NCBI GenBank assembly: GCA_949775045.1
Contig: OX459106.1
Coordinates: 4,831,384-4,895,383 of the forward strand
DNA: 64,000 bases
Direction of reading: 5' to 3'
Origin: Metridium senile
Taxonomy: Eukaryota; Cnidaria; Anthozoa; Actiniaria; Metridiidae
Position numbers and translations under genes: made by a program. Under the pieces are notes generated by a model that made no database searches, was not told the origin of the DNA, and saw only the letters and a list, made by a program, of their open reading frames with translations. This document shows, one piece after another, positions 1 through 11,239 of the stretch (positions are counted from its first letter, which is position 1; the number at the start of each line of letters is the position of its first letter).

Positions 1-375
1 TCAAATCACGTAAAAAAACACATGTTATTCTGTGTATGATTAAACCTAAACACTCCAAAAATGATAATAAACCTTTAACTAATGTATTAGTGTTATAATA
101 CGTTTGACAAATGTAAGTTTTCGCCGAGTTTATTGCCTAGAAGCGATCAGTTTTGAAAACGCTTTTATTAAGAACCAACACAACAGTACTTCTATTCAAA
201 TCACGTAATAAAACACATGTTATTCTGTGTATGATTTAAACTAAACACTCCAATAATGATAATAAACCTTTACCTAACGTATTAGTGTTATAATAAGTTT
301 GACAAATGTAAGTTTTCGCCGAGTTTATTGCCTAGAAGCGATCAGTTTTGAAAGCGCTTTAATTAAGAACCCCGC
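1..375. repeat. 198-bp tandem repeat, about 1.9 copies
   Basis: The stretch beginning with TCAAATCACGTAA recurs about 198 bp later with only scattered differences (through the AAGCGATCAGTTTTGAAA block). It is cut by the left window edge, so more copies may lie outside. No coding potential is seen. Confidence 0.85.
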
Positions 376-1440
376 CGGGCCGAAACGTTGTTACTAAAAG
401 GTGGAATGACTTAAAACCATCTCAAACCACCTAAAACCACCTACAACCAACAAGAAATAATCCAAAACTTAAATCTAAAATCGTTAAAAACAAGCTAAGG
501 TCACTAATGAACGAAACACCGCGAATAAGCAGTCGGTCACGCACGTGAAATACGATAACGTACAAAACAAACACCTCCCCTATAAAATAATTGTCTCCCT
601 GGGCCCCTCGGCTTACTCGAGTCAGTGACAGTAATTCACCGGGAAAAAAACCCATTCAAATCAAATTAAATCTTTTGTGTAGACAAATAAATCTCTCTCT
701 CTGTCTCTCAGCCCCTCGCCTCTTACAAACAGTGGCTTGTTACCGGGCTTGTTACCTTCGGACTTTAATTTGTTCGCAAACATGGCTTACCACTCGGTGA
801 GTTTGTACAGTTGCATACAAGTACGAGAGAAATCAAGCAAACTTTTAGCGCGCTATCCATTAACTTGGGCTTATGAAATTGAAGAAAGTTTTTAACAGTC
901 GGGTTCCCTGTGCTTCCGTAGCCAATGTGACTTTATTATGACCGAGATAATTGCATAAGCCATGTTTGCGTTACGATCCATTACCATCCATTACACCACT
1001 CATGCCACCCATGCCACGTGCACCCATATTAACTAATCTGGCGATGATTTAGTTATTTTAACTATTTCTTTTATTTTTCTTATTATTCCAACTTATTTAA
1101 AAACGTCATTGCGAGATTCAAATAACGTCTAAATTATTTAACAATATACCTATATAGACTAAAATTATCAAAACATGCATCCTGATCATGATGTATAAGA
1201 AATAACCTTAATAATAACATATAACATTTTATAAATTGTCATAACCGTATTATTTTTTTAAATTGTGAGCTTATTAGGACTTCCAAAGAAGGTATATAAT
1301 TTAAATGGCTGTAGGTTGTCAAGTGTTTTGTTCATGGCGGCATGACGTGCACAATTAACCAAAACATGTAAATATAATTCAGCACATAAACAGCATGTAT
1401 ATAATATATATTAGCCCAAGCTTACATTAAGTGTCGTTTT
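376..1440. other. Intergenic stretch without recognisable gene
   Basis: Short open frames here have no family features. A short segment at about 975-1020, rich in CATGCCACCCATGCC, reappears in inverted orientation at about 7815-7860, so it is an interspersed repeat piece. I see nothing else to annotate. Confidence 0.5.
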
Positions 1441-1466
1441 ATAAATATAGAAAATAAATAATGCTT

Positions 1467-2360
1467 CTACTTGAAAATAAAATGTATATCTTCAAATCCT
1501 TTGCCCATAATCTTCCCATCTGTGAGGGTTGAGTTATTTTTGATGGTTTCTAAAACTTCAGCAACAATTTCTGGTTTACTGTTGACTCGGAAATCCATTG
1601 TTTGAGTCAAGAAGTCAAGAAACAAGTTTCCTTCGACGGAGTTTTCATGGAAGACTTCAGTTACATCAGTGCTGTACTCTCGTGCGTGTACCTCATAGCG
1701 CCAACCATTTTTACGTGCAATACAGCCAACCTCACTACCCAAATGGTCTATATTGGACAAACGACGCTTTACTAGTTCGTTTGTATCCTCTTTTCCTATT
1801 AGAACTAAGACAATCATTCCTTTGTTGGCAAGTTCATTCTCATAACAATGCTTCAATGTTCCTTCGATATCGTTAATGTAATAAGCAGAATGAATGAAAT
1901 GTACAATGTCAAAGGGTACTGGATCTTTGACTTCTACGCTGTATTCTTCAAATGTTTTCGGAGCATCGATATCAAAGACTAACCGGGCTTGGCTTAGTTC
2001 TTTCTGAAGATTGCCAGTTTTAGTCTTGTATAGGCTAATATGGTTATCTTGAGGCTCAACAACTCGATTAAGTATTTGGATTGGATTCAAGCTTGGAGTA
2101 TTTCTGCTCATGTCATTGTAGAGGATCTTGATTATCTCTATATCGATGTCTCCGGCACCACTACCGATGCTTAAAATGTTGGTTCCACTAGTGAACGGCT
2201 CACGATCGCAATGGATGTTTTTCATGGCTAATGGCAGATGGCAACGTAGTGAATCAACTATTGGACCAAATTCGGCTGATTTCTTACGAAATGCATTGTG
2301 CGCTTTCAAGTAGTGGTCTTCAGAGCCTTTCCATAGAAACAAACTTTGGGAACGGCTCAT
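1467..2360 (-). CDS. Histamine N-methyltransferase-like SAM-dependent methyltransferase (paralogue 1)
   Basis: Intronless reading frame of 297 residues. The frame is open for 14 more codons upstream, but the start is set at the MSRS methionine because that is where similarity to the neighbour at 5210-6097 begins (MSRSxSxFxWKGSE). Seen: a class I methyltransferase motif I, ILSIGSGAGDIDIEI, near residue 60; the RVVEP acidic motif at the end of the next strand; the FDIVHFIHSAYY strand near residue 150; and a C-terminal LHFIFK-like end (IHFIFK). This order and length fit the HNMT family, which uses S-adenosylmethionine to methylate small amines in the cytosol. The actual substrate cannot be told from sequence, and anthozoan copies may not act on histamine. 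Its frame is intact and it is divergent from the second copy. A 75-bp tandem repeat lies just upstream. Confidence 0.85.
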   Translation of the reverse strand: MSRSQSLFLWKGSEDHYLKAHNAFRKKSAEFGPIVDSLRCHLPLAMKNIHCDREPFTSGTNILSIGSGAGDIDIEIIKILYNDMSRNTPSLNPIQILNRVVEPQDNHISLYKTKTGNLQKELSQARLVFDIDAPKTFEEYSVEVKDPVPFDIVHFIHSAYYINDIEGTLKHCYENELANKGMIVLVLIGKEDTNELVKRRLSNIDHLGSEVGCIARKNGWRYEVHAREYSTDVTEVFHENSVEGNLFLDFLTQTMDFRVNSKPEIVAEVLETIKNNSTLTDGKIMGKGFEDIHFIFK

Positions 2361-2440
2361 TCTGGCAAAAGATATTGTGAATTCAACCATGCACATGCAC
2401 ACTTCTTTTTTATAGGCTAAAAAAGGATGCCATACATTTC

Positions 2441-2668
2441 AATGTACCTGTGTCAACGTGTTGCTCACTTATTAGCCACTTTTAAAACGAGGAAGGGCAT
2501 GGGGCAAGTTTTTTCAATGTACCTGTGTCGACGTGTTGCTCACTTATTAGCCACTTTCAAAACGAGGAAGGGCATGGGGCAAGTTTTTTCAATGTACCTG
2601 TGTCGACGTGTTGCTCACTTATTAGCCACTTTCAAAACGAGGAAGGACATGGGACAAATATTTTGTTC
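2441..2668. repeat. 75-bp tandem repeat, three copies
   Basis: AATGTACCTGTGTC recurs at 2441, 2516 and 2591, an exact 75-bp spacing, with very few differences. Because 75 is divisible by three the array is open as a 25-residue protein repeat, but there is no other sign of coding. It lies about 80 bp upstream of the start codon of the minus-strand methyltransferase gene, in its promoter or 5' leader. Confidence 0.9.
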
Positions 2669-2699
2669 TCATCCTATTAGCAAAAATATTATCCATCAT

Positions 2700-5040
2700 T
2701 TGATAAGCAACACGATAAATTTCAATTTCAGAATTATTTTCTCAAAAGTACTAAAGTTACGAAATCGATCGAGTCTTACGTACATGAGCTCATAGCCGAC
2801 GAGGCTGTGGCGACTAACAGTGCTATTCGGCTTGTACGACGAGATTGAATGGAATAATATTTCTTATTATCCACATCAACTAGTTTATTTGTTATTAAAT
2901 TCTAAGTTTAACTACCCTAGAAACTACAGGGTTTCTTGATCTAGTATTCGTATTTATCATTTGTACGTCTGTGTTCGTTATTTTCAAGAGAAACCCTCTA
3001 GCCAAACGAGCCTATTCTTTTCAGTTCGCCAAGCCAATCAGAAGCGGAGGGTCGCTACGTGACCCCGGCCTTCTGGTTGGTTTAAGTCTACGAAGACCTT
3101 TGATTGGATGAGCTGATAGCAAGATGTCAATAAGTTTACCAAGTTTCCAAATATGGCTATAATTGACGGTGTCAATCAAGCAGCATGGAAGTGAGCATCT
3201 TAGCTCTTTGGGCCATGGGTTAGTCTCGTTGAATCACACACCGTCAACAAACCGTCAAATTTACAAACGCTAAAGCAAACGCTAAAGCAAACGCTAAAGC
3301 AAACGCTAAAGCAAGGAGAAAATAGCCCCTAGGGTAAAGTTTAACTGAATAAAAGAAACGATAGATAATATAATGAAATTTGTAAAAAAAAAAATTAACT
3401 TTACTGATCTCTGTAGCACTCCGATACAGAAAACAACATATGGTTAGCCCGTGATAAACTCGGTTAAATGTGAGTTCCGTTGAGCATTTAGCCCATTCAT
3501 AGCTTTTTACAGTATATTTTGATATTTTGAAAATAATCATTTATCCATTTCTCTGGAAAATGTTGTAGGTCCAAATCGGTGTTTACTGCCAAAAACATCT
3601 GCTTTGTCATATAAAGAATTGAATTGATTTGAGTTGAATTGAATGGTAATGTTTTTTGTCAGTATCAAAATTGTGTTATATTTTCAAATTTCTTGAATGA
3701 GGACATTTTATTCCTTGCATCTTTATTATTATTATTCACGCGGTTTCTTCACAAGGAGTTCAACCAAATGTGTAAATAAAAATACTTTCGAATGACATAT
3801 CTGTACTTTACATTTGTTTTACATTTCTGAACAGAACAGTACAATAGTCCTCTTGACATTTACCTGCGCCATCTTGAAAGGATGCCGGGCTTTCGGGAAT
3901 CGAAGCAAGACCAACTTTGAACTTCAAACAAAGAGGGCGCGGATATTTTTTTTTTTCATTTGTTCACGTGTCGCTATCCTTAAAAGCGAAATAAAGAGCC
4001 CGCTAAAAATATATATATAAAGGTAAAACTTTTCGTCTGAAAAAGGACAGAGTAAAAGTAAAATACAAAGTAAAAGTAAAATACTAAGATAAGCAGCAAA
4101 ATATTGCATTAATATCTTTTAAAAGTGAATTTACAGCATTAAATTAACACCCTTTTCTATTTTTTGCTGAACATTGTAGCTCCCTTGGTAACAAGTACAA
4201 AACGTGCAGACCGTATCAAGCCCATCTTACGAAAGTATATTGGCTTGCGAATAACAATTGAAGATCTTACTCATGTCTTATAAGATACTCATAGGACTTG
4301 TTTTTCACTATTTTTAAATAGTGCATTTGTAAATAAAACTAACCATTACGTTCCCTCCTCCCTCCACCCTCCGCCCTCCGCTCTCTACTGTCCGCCCTTC
4401 GCATACATGTATGTTGGCTGTTCCTCGACCATCGATAACCATCAAGTTGTTTACACTCCTTTCGTGCGCAATGGAATATAATCCTTGCGGCCGAGATCTG
4501 GACGTGAGACATTTTTCAAAGAAATTAACCCTTTTTAAAACACTTATTGTAGTCCCTTTATTTCAAATTTTTTCTATTTTGTTTACAATTGGGTTAAATT
4601 TAAGGGAAGACACTAACTATATTTCAACTATAGTGATAGATATTTAAATAACTAGAACATTCTTGTCTAATCGTTCTTTTTCATATTTTTAGATTGTATT
4701 CATATTTATACTTATGATTCATGGTTGATCTTCTATTCAAAAGAAACTTTCTCATAATTTAACTATATAATTATATAATATATACAATAGTACAATTTTA
4801 AACAATAGGCGACGTTATTTTATTCTACTTCGAACAGTGATTTTTATGTAACGGTCATTTCATGCATTATATACATCTCATATCAAACAATACTTACCCC
4901 TATCCCTCTAAAACAACAACAGCAAGAAAATATTGGGGAATATATGTTTTCCCAAATACCAACTATACATTATTTTATTATTAATGATACCTTTCAAAGT
5001 TTTTGATTACTGAAATTTTGGGGATGTATTAAATAACAAA
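2700..5040. other. Intergenic region between the two methyltransferase genes
   Basis: Low-complexity and AT-rich DNA with a 12-bp tandem repeat (AAACGCTAAAGC, about 3252-3314) and a short inverted repeat around 3005-3110. I see no supportable gene. Small open frames have no family signature. Confidence 0.5.
3252..3314. repeat. 12-bp minisatellite (AAACGCTAAAGC)n
   Basis: About five head-to-tail copies of a 12-bp unit. It produces an artificial ALAF peptide repeat on the minus strand. Confidence 0.85.
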
Positions 5041-5209
5041 CGTTTTTGCTAATTGGTTCATAACCCAAAACTCACCCGAGTCCTTTGCTCGTGTTTGTGA
5101 AAAAGAAAACGTGATACATGCAAGCGACAAGCTTGATGATCTTGTTTAGTGTTGTGTGGCCGAAGCAAGCATACCATAAGCTGAGTGATTTCACCAAGGC
5201 ATTTTTAAA

Positions 5210-6097
5210 ATGAGTCGTTCCTTGTCTTCTTTTGTATGGAAAGGCTCTGAAGAACACTACATAAAAGCACATAATCAATTTCGCCAAAAAACAGAAGAAT
5301 TTGATCAAATAGTCGATTCGCTGCGTTGCAATCTCCCATCAACAATGAAAAACATCGATTGTGAACAACACTCTGATGGAATCAACATTCTAAGCATTGG
5401 TAGTGGAGACGGAGATATGGATATAGAAATACTCAAGATCCTCTACAATGAGATTAAAAAGAAAGCTCCAACCTTGAATCCAGTCAAAATGCTTAATCGA
5501 GTTGTTGAGCCACAAGAAAGCCATCTAAGCATCTATAAGACGAAAACAGGCAATCTACAGAAAGTACTTAGCCATGTCCAGATAGCCTTTGATATCGGCG
5601 ATCCTAAAACATTTGAAGAATACAGCGTACAAGTCAAAGATGCCATTCCGTTTGACATTGTGCATTTCATTCATTCGGCTTATGCCATTGCCGATTTAGA
5701 AAAAGCATTGAAGCATTGTTATGAGAATGAGCTTGCCAATAAAGGGAACATTGTGCTAGTTCTAATAGGAAAAGACGACACACTGGAACTGGTAAAGCGC
5801 CGTTTGTCCAATACAGGCCATTTGGGCAGTGAGGTTGGTCGTATTGCACGTAAAAATGGCTGGCATTATGAGGTATATGCACGAGAATACACAATTGATG
5901 TCGCTGAAGTCTTCGATGAAATTTCCGTCGAAGGAAACTTGCTTCTCGATTTCTTCACCCATACAATGGATTTTCGAGTCAACAGTAAACCAGAAATTGT
6001 TGATGCAGTTCTAGAAACCATCAAGAATAACTCGACCTTCACTGATGGGAAGATACTGGCCAAGAGATCTGAAGATTTACATTTTATTTTCAAGTAA
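5210..6097 (+). CDS. Histamine N-methyltransferase-like SAM-dependent methyltransferase (paralogue 2)
   Basis: Intact, intronless 295-residue frame from MSRSLSSF to LHFIFK. Motif I (ILSIGSGDGDMDIEIL) is at residues 60-75 and supplies the glycine-rich SAM loop. VVEP at 98-101 would carry the acidic residue for the ribose hydroxyls, and FDIVHFIHSAYAI is at 148-160. By eye it is clearly more than 70 percent identical to the minus-strand paralogue over its whole length, with no frame break in either, so both look functional. An AATAAA lies at 6287-6292, about 190 bp past the stop. Vertebrate HNMT genes have introns. The lack of introns in both copies suggests descent from a retrocopy or a lineage that lost them. 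Substrate is unknown. Confidence 0.88.
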   Translation: MSRSLSSFVWKGSEEHYIKAHNQFRQKTEEFDQIVDSLRCNLPSTMKNIDCEQHSDGINILSIGSGDGDMDIEILKILYNEIKKKAPTLNPVKMLNRVVEPQESHLSIYKTKTGNLQKVLSHVQIAFDIGDPKTFEEYSVQVKDAIPFDIVHFIHSAYAIADLEKALKHCYENELANKGNIVLVLIGKDDTLELVKRRLSNTGHLGSEVGRIARKNGWHYEVYAREYTIDVAEVFDEISVEGNLLLDFFTHTMDFRVNSKPEIVDAVLETIKNNSTFTDGKILAKRSEDLHFIFK

Positions 6098-7700
6098 AAC
6101 ATTGTATTTAACTGTGGTTTCCAGCTTTCTTCAAACTTATTCATTTCAACGTATTTTGCTGCCGTCAATCAAGCAAAGGCGCCCAATGAAGAACTCGTGG
6201 TCAGTTTAGATTGGACTTCTTCTTGTTAGATATTACAAACAGCCATTAAATGTACACACAAATACATATCTCGGTAAAAAAAATGAAATAAATCGGTGAT
6301 ATCTGTAATACATTTTTTGATTTTACCTGGTTTTCAGACGGACTCGCTCTTTAAATATGTTAAATGTCATAAACTAATAACTATTATACATCAAAATAAA
6401 ATTAAGATTAAATTATTTGTTTAACGTTTGTTGCCTCAGATAACCTTTGTTCACTGCCTTTGAGTGTTTAGTGCATTGATTTTTTGAGGTCGGGTATGAG
6501 GTGCTAGCTCTTGATCGCCATTTTCTTGTTGATTATTTTCATTTTTTCTGTTTTAGTTCTTGTTTCAAACAGGTTATCATATCATTAATGTCATCGCTTT
6601 TATCAAGAATTGAAGATTATTACATACTAGTACTTAGAGGTAAAGAGCTAGCTACGTCTTTACATGTAGGGTTTTTATTTCAGAAACTAGATTAAAATAG
6701 CCACGCAACTTGGAATGAAATTGCATTTTTTCTTCTAATGCTGCTTGCATCTATTCAAAAAGATATCGATTTGACTTCCTCTTTTCTTATATAAGAGTAT
6801 TCCATTCTCTATTATTGAGTGCTATTCCAAAGATGGGAGGGTTTTCTTGTTATTATTTGCGAGTGTGGACAATAAAACAGTTATTGAATATAATTCTCAA
6901 ACGAGTGTAAACATTACTAGAACACCAACACGAAAATTTTGAAATTAATTTAATAGTTTTCTTTCAGTAGCACAATAAATCAACTATAGACTAGTTAGTA
7001 TATTTTTTCTCTTTTTTTCTCTTTTTTATTTAATAAGTCTTATATGTATTTAAATAAAAACAAAATCTGTAAGACACAACTTATATGTATAATATTCAAA
7101 AACTATTGTAAAACAGTAGCTATTTTATGTATTGTAAATAGGTTAGTAATTATTTGTCTTCTCGTTCACATGTATTGTCACACTCCTTAATTGTAAATTT
7201 TGTTTGTGTATGTGTTGTTTATTCATAATAAAATAAAATAAATAAAAAATAACTCAATGAATAGAAATTAACGAACCTCGAATATATTTTGGAAATAGTT
7301 TTAATATCTTGGATTATAGTTGCCATAGTAGGGCCTTTGCTCACCAATGATCTTTTGTTTGTACAGAGTACATATTTGAAATAGAAGATGTTTAAACGAC
7401 TGTCGATGGCGTTGTTTTATATTTTTCGTCAACTGATTTGGACAACTACCACTATTTGTAACCATTAAATTTTGCCACTTTATTGGATCATCTCATGCAT
7501 AACATATTACTAAAACACACAAAGGCATGTGTATTTAGTAGATCTTGAGACACCGTATCCCTAATAGCTAACTACACATTCTTTGTTATCCAAGGTACTT
7601 TTCAAAGCTCATAACGTTAACTTTACTTTTCTAGTATTATAAGAATTACACTCAAATTTGGTAGATATATCAAATGACAAATGTATTTTTACTAAACTAG
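6098..7700. repeat. 3' flank of methyltransferase paralogue 2, unit 1 of a 1.85 kb duplication
   Basis: The sequence from the stop codon of the plus-strand methyltransferase to about 7700 recurs at 7950-9526 with small indels. Examples are the AAAGGCGCCCAATGAAGAAC block at about 6176 and again at about 8031, and the GAGTGTGGACAATAAAACAG block. It has no gene of its own; small shared open frames at about 6501 and 8358 are not conserved beyond the DNA level. Confidence 0.8.
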
Positions 7701-9526
7701 ATTAACACCCAAAACTCACCCATGCAAGTGCCTTGCTCGTTTTCTTGACATGGACGAAAAACGTGATACATGCCGGCGGCATTGCGTTATGACCTCCTTT
7801 GTTTAAAACACTTAGTTAATGGGTGGCATGGGTGGCATGAGTGGCGTAATGTATTACTTACCGACTCGGGGATGGATTTTTTGTGAGTTGAGTTTGTTTG
7901 AGGAATTTTTTTCAGGTTTTTGTTCCTCCGCAAAAAAATTAAGACATTGTAAAACATTATATTTAATTGTGGTTTCCAGCTTTTTTCAAACTTATTCATT
8001 TCAACGTATTTTGCTGCCGTCAATCAAGCAAAGGCGCCCAATGAAGAACTTCTGGTCAGTTTAGACTGGACTTCTTCTTGTAGATATTACACACAGCCAT
8101 TAAATGTACACTAAAATACATATTTCTGCTAAAAATGAAATAAATCGGTGATATCTGTGTATTAATACATTTATTGATTATACCTGGTTTTCAGACGGAC
8201 TTGCTCTTTAAATATGTTAAATGTCATAAACTAATAACTATTATGCATCAAAATAAAATTAAGATTAAATTATTTGTTTAACGTTTGTTGCCTCAGATAA
8301 CCTTTGTTCACTGCCTTTGAGTGTTCAGTGCATTGATTTTTTGAGGTTGGGTATGAGGTGCTAGCTCCTAATCGCCATTTTCTTGTTGATTATTTTCATT
8401 TTTTCTGTTTTAGTTCTTGTTTCAAACAGGTTATCATATCATTAATGTCATCGCTTTTATCAAGAATTGAAGATTATTACATACTTAGAGGTAAAGAGCT
8501 AGCTACGTCTTTACATGTAGGGTTTTTCTTTCAGAAACTATATTAAAATAGCCACGCAATTTTTCTTCTAATGTTTATTGCATCTATTCAAAAAGACATC
8601 GATTTGACTTCCTCTTTTCTTATATAAGAGTATTCCATTCTCTAATTATTGAGTGCTATTCCAAAGATGGGAGTGTTTTCTTGTTATTATTTGCGAGTGT
8701 GGACAATAAAACAGTTATTGAATATAATTCTCAAACGAGTGTAAACAATACTAGAACACCAACACGAAAACGTTGAAATTAATTTCATAGTTTTCTTTCA
8801 GTAGCACAATAAATCAACTCTAGACTAGTTAGTATTTTTTTCTTTTTTTTCTCTTTTTTTTTAATAAGTCTTATATGTATTTAAATAAAAACAAAATCTG
8901 TAAGACACAACTTATATGTATAATATTCAAAAACTATTGTAAAAAAGTATCTATTTTATGTATTGTAAATTGGTTAGTAATTATTTGTCTTCTCGTTCGT
9001 CACATGTATTGTACATGTCGCACTCCTTAATTGTAAATTTTGTTTGTGTATGTGTTGTTTATTAATAATAAAATAAAATAAATAAAAAATAACTCTAGAA
9101 AAATATCATTTTTCAGGAATAGAAATTAACGAACCTCGAAATATTTTGGAAATAGTTTCCTTGGAATATAGTTGCCATAGTAGCGCTTTTGCCCACCAAT
9201 GATCTTTTGTTTGTACAGATAAATATATGAAATAGAACAAGTTTAAACGACAGTCGATGGCGCTGTTTTATATTTATTCGTCCACTTATTTGGACAACTA
9301 CCACTCTTTTCAACCATTAACTTTTGCCACTTTAATGGATCATCTCATGCATAACATATTACTATAAAACTCAAAGGAATGTATATTTAGTAGATCTTGA
9401 GACACCGTATCCCTTATAGCTAACTACACATTCTTTGTTATCCCAGGTACCTTTCAAAGCCCATAACGTAAAACTTTACTTGTTTAGTATTATAAGAATT
9501 ACACTCAAATTTGGTAGATATATTAA
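7690..9526. repeat. Second copy of methyltransferase flanks, coding region missing
   Basis: The part at about 7700-7790 (AACACCCAAAACTCACCC, then AACGTGATACATGC) matches 5060-5125, just upstream of the methyltransferase start. From about 7950 the sequence matches 6098 onward, just past its stop. The roughly 0.9 kb coding region that should lie between is absent, replaced by about 150 bp of unrelated sequence. The copy ends where a TTAA-flanked insert begins at 9527; homologous sequence resumes at 11042. Confidence 0.8.
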
Positions 9527-11037
9527 GGTGGCTCGACTGAGTATTTTTGAAGGGCCACCGTCGCTGTTTGATCGCAAAGTATGTCGCGCGTAGAAAAATA
9601 ATTTCAAATTAATTTCCATAGCGAGTTCAGGCATAGACTGAAGTTTGTTCTGATGTTTCAAATATTCAAATCGGAACTAGCAATAATTTTTTATGATAGA
9701 AAAGTAGTTTTTCGGCGAAATAGAGTTTTCTATAAAACCGCATTGATTGTTTCACAAACTTCAGATCAAGGTCTTCGTTGTTGCTGAAAATAAAAGATTT
9801 ATATGGAGGCATTTTTGAACAAAACGCTTTTAAACATTTACACAACAAATAAATTAAATTAATCAAGCATCCATTTCACTTGATCAAAACCATCACTACA
9901 AAGTTGCTTTTGGTCTCATTTGGTCAACAGATGTCTTAGTTATCCGTCTGGCGAACATGAACGAAATCACTTGAGGCTATTAGGACATACATGATTTTTC
10001 GTTTGGTGAGATATAACTGCGCTTTTTCTTCTTTTGTCTAATATTGCACACATTTTTACAAAATATTTCAAAACTTAAAATTTCCTTGATGAATGTTTTT
10101 CTTACCGCAGAATTGGGTTTTTGAAATAGTTACTCATCGAGCCCTGCAGTTTTATGACCATTGATAGATTGGAAGATATCGAAAATAATTTTCAAAATAG
10201 GTAAACTTTTCGACCGCTTACTCAAGGCTCGCATTGTTTTGGTTGTCCGAGATCGCTATTGTCTATATTTTTTTACTCAAATTGTGAATTCCGATATGCA
10301 TTGTCACCTCACAAACAAGACTACCGTTCGTTTATAGCCGAGCAGCTCCGAGTGTGATCGTTTGGATATTATATTATAATGACAAAGGACGGTAACGCAA
10401 TTCCAGCTGATATGCTGTACTTCGAATCTTTGCCCAGTGATTTTTCGCTTTTTATCAAGTTTAGTTAGAGGCATGTTATTCGAAGTACTGCATATCAGCT
10501 GGAATTGCGTTACAAGCACCCATCGTAACCGTCCTTTGTCATTTATAATATAATATTCAAGCGATCACATTCGGAGCTGCTCGGCTAACGAACGGTTACT
10601 ACTAGTAGTGTAGTGAAATATGATTTTTTTAGCATCGCGACTTGTATTTTACGAGGTTCAGAAAATTCGATTTTTTGTCTATTTTCCATTCAAAAATCAG
10701 TTGCTTTTTCGAAATTTTACATCAAAACCATTGTTTAACATGTTCTTAATAATTGCAGTTATAAAAAAATTGGGGTTACCGGGCGTTTTAAAAAGTTATC
10801 GCGTGGTAAACTTTGCCGCCGAAGATCATCATAAGACAATTTCTTTCCGGTCCCCTCCCTACTAATTAAAGAAATTCGTCATCATAAGTGCATTGTGGGA
10901 CTGTTTTTATAAAAACCGCTACCGTCGCGTCTACCATCGTTAGATGGGTTTTTATTTGTATTTTGTCATCTTTTGAGGTAAGATGAAACTATGTAGATGC
11001 GCAGTAGCCTGCGCAGTGGCATTAGTAGGCCCCGTCC
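9527..11037. mobile_element. TTAA-flanked insert (non-autonomous piggyBac/Kolobok-type candidate)
   Basis: TTAA stands at 9523-9526 and again at 11038-11041. The flanks join to give sequence matching about 7670-7700 (the GGTAGATATAT part on the left, the AAATG then CTAAACTA part on the right), so the paralogous copy shows the empty site. Terminal inverted similarity is weak (both ends start GG). No transposase frame is seen inside. It contains the palindromic unit at 10315-10605. Confidence 0.65.
10315..10605. repeat. Large palindrome, MITE-like
   Basis: The left arm (ACCGTTCGTT, GAGCAGCTCCGA, GACAAAGGACGGT, GTAACGCAATTCCAGCTGAT) returns inverted on the right (ATCAGCTGGAATTGCGTTAC, ACCGTCCTTTGTC, GGAGCTGCTC, AACGAACGGT). 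The arms are about 120 bp around a spacer of about 60 bp. No coding. Confidence 0.85.
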
Positions 11038-11082
11038 TTAAATGAGAAATGTTTTTTTGCTAAACTAAATTAAAACCCAAAA

Positions 11083-11190
11083 CTCACTCCGCTGCGCGTC
11101 GTGAGTCCACAACATTTTGACCACTGTCATGACGAATATCGTTGTCGATAAGAGTACATAGAACGCTAAACCACATTCGATTTGCTATAT
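11083..11190. repeat. Half of a palindromic element (full copy at 48430-48615)
   Basis: The stretch from CTCACTCCGCTGCGCGTCG to CCACATTCGATTTGCTA is nearly identical to the right half of the full palindrome at 48430-48615. Only one arm is present here. It runs directly into degenerate units resembling the 18-bp satellite at 14.3-15.3 kb. Confidence 0.8.
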
Positions 11191-11239
11191 GTATTATCGA
11201 TTTGCTATGTACTATTGATTTGCTTTGTACATGAATGTT

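Noticed and set aside
1598..1876. Plus-strand frames across the minus-strand methyltransferase
   Set aside because: Antisense shadows of a conserved gene; similar shadows occur over 5210-6097.
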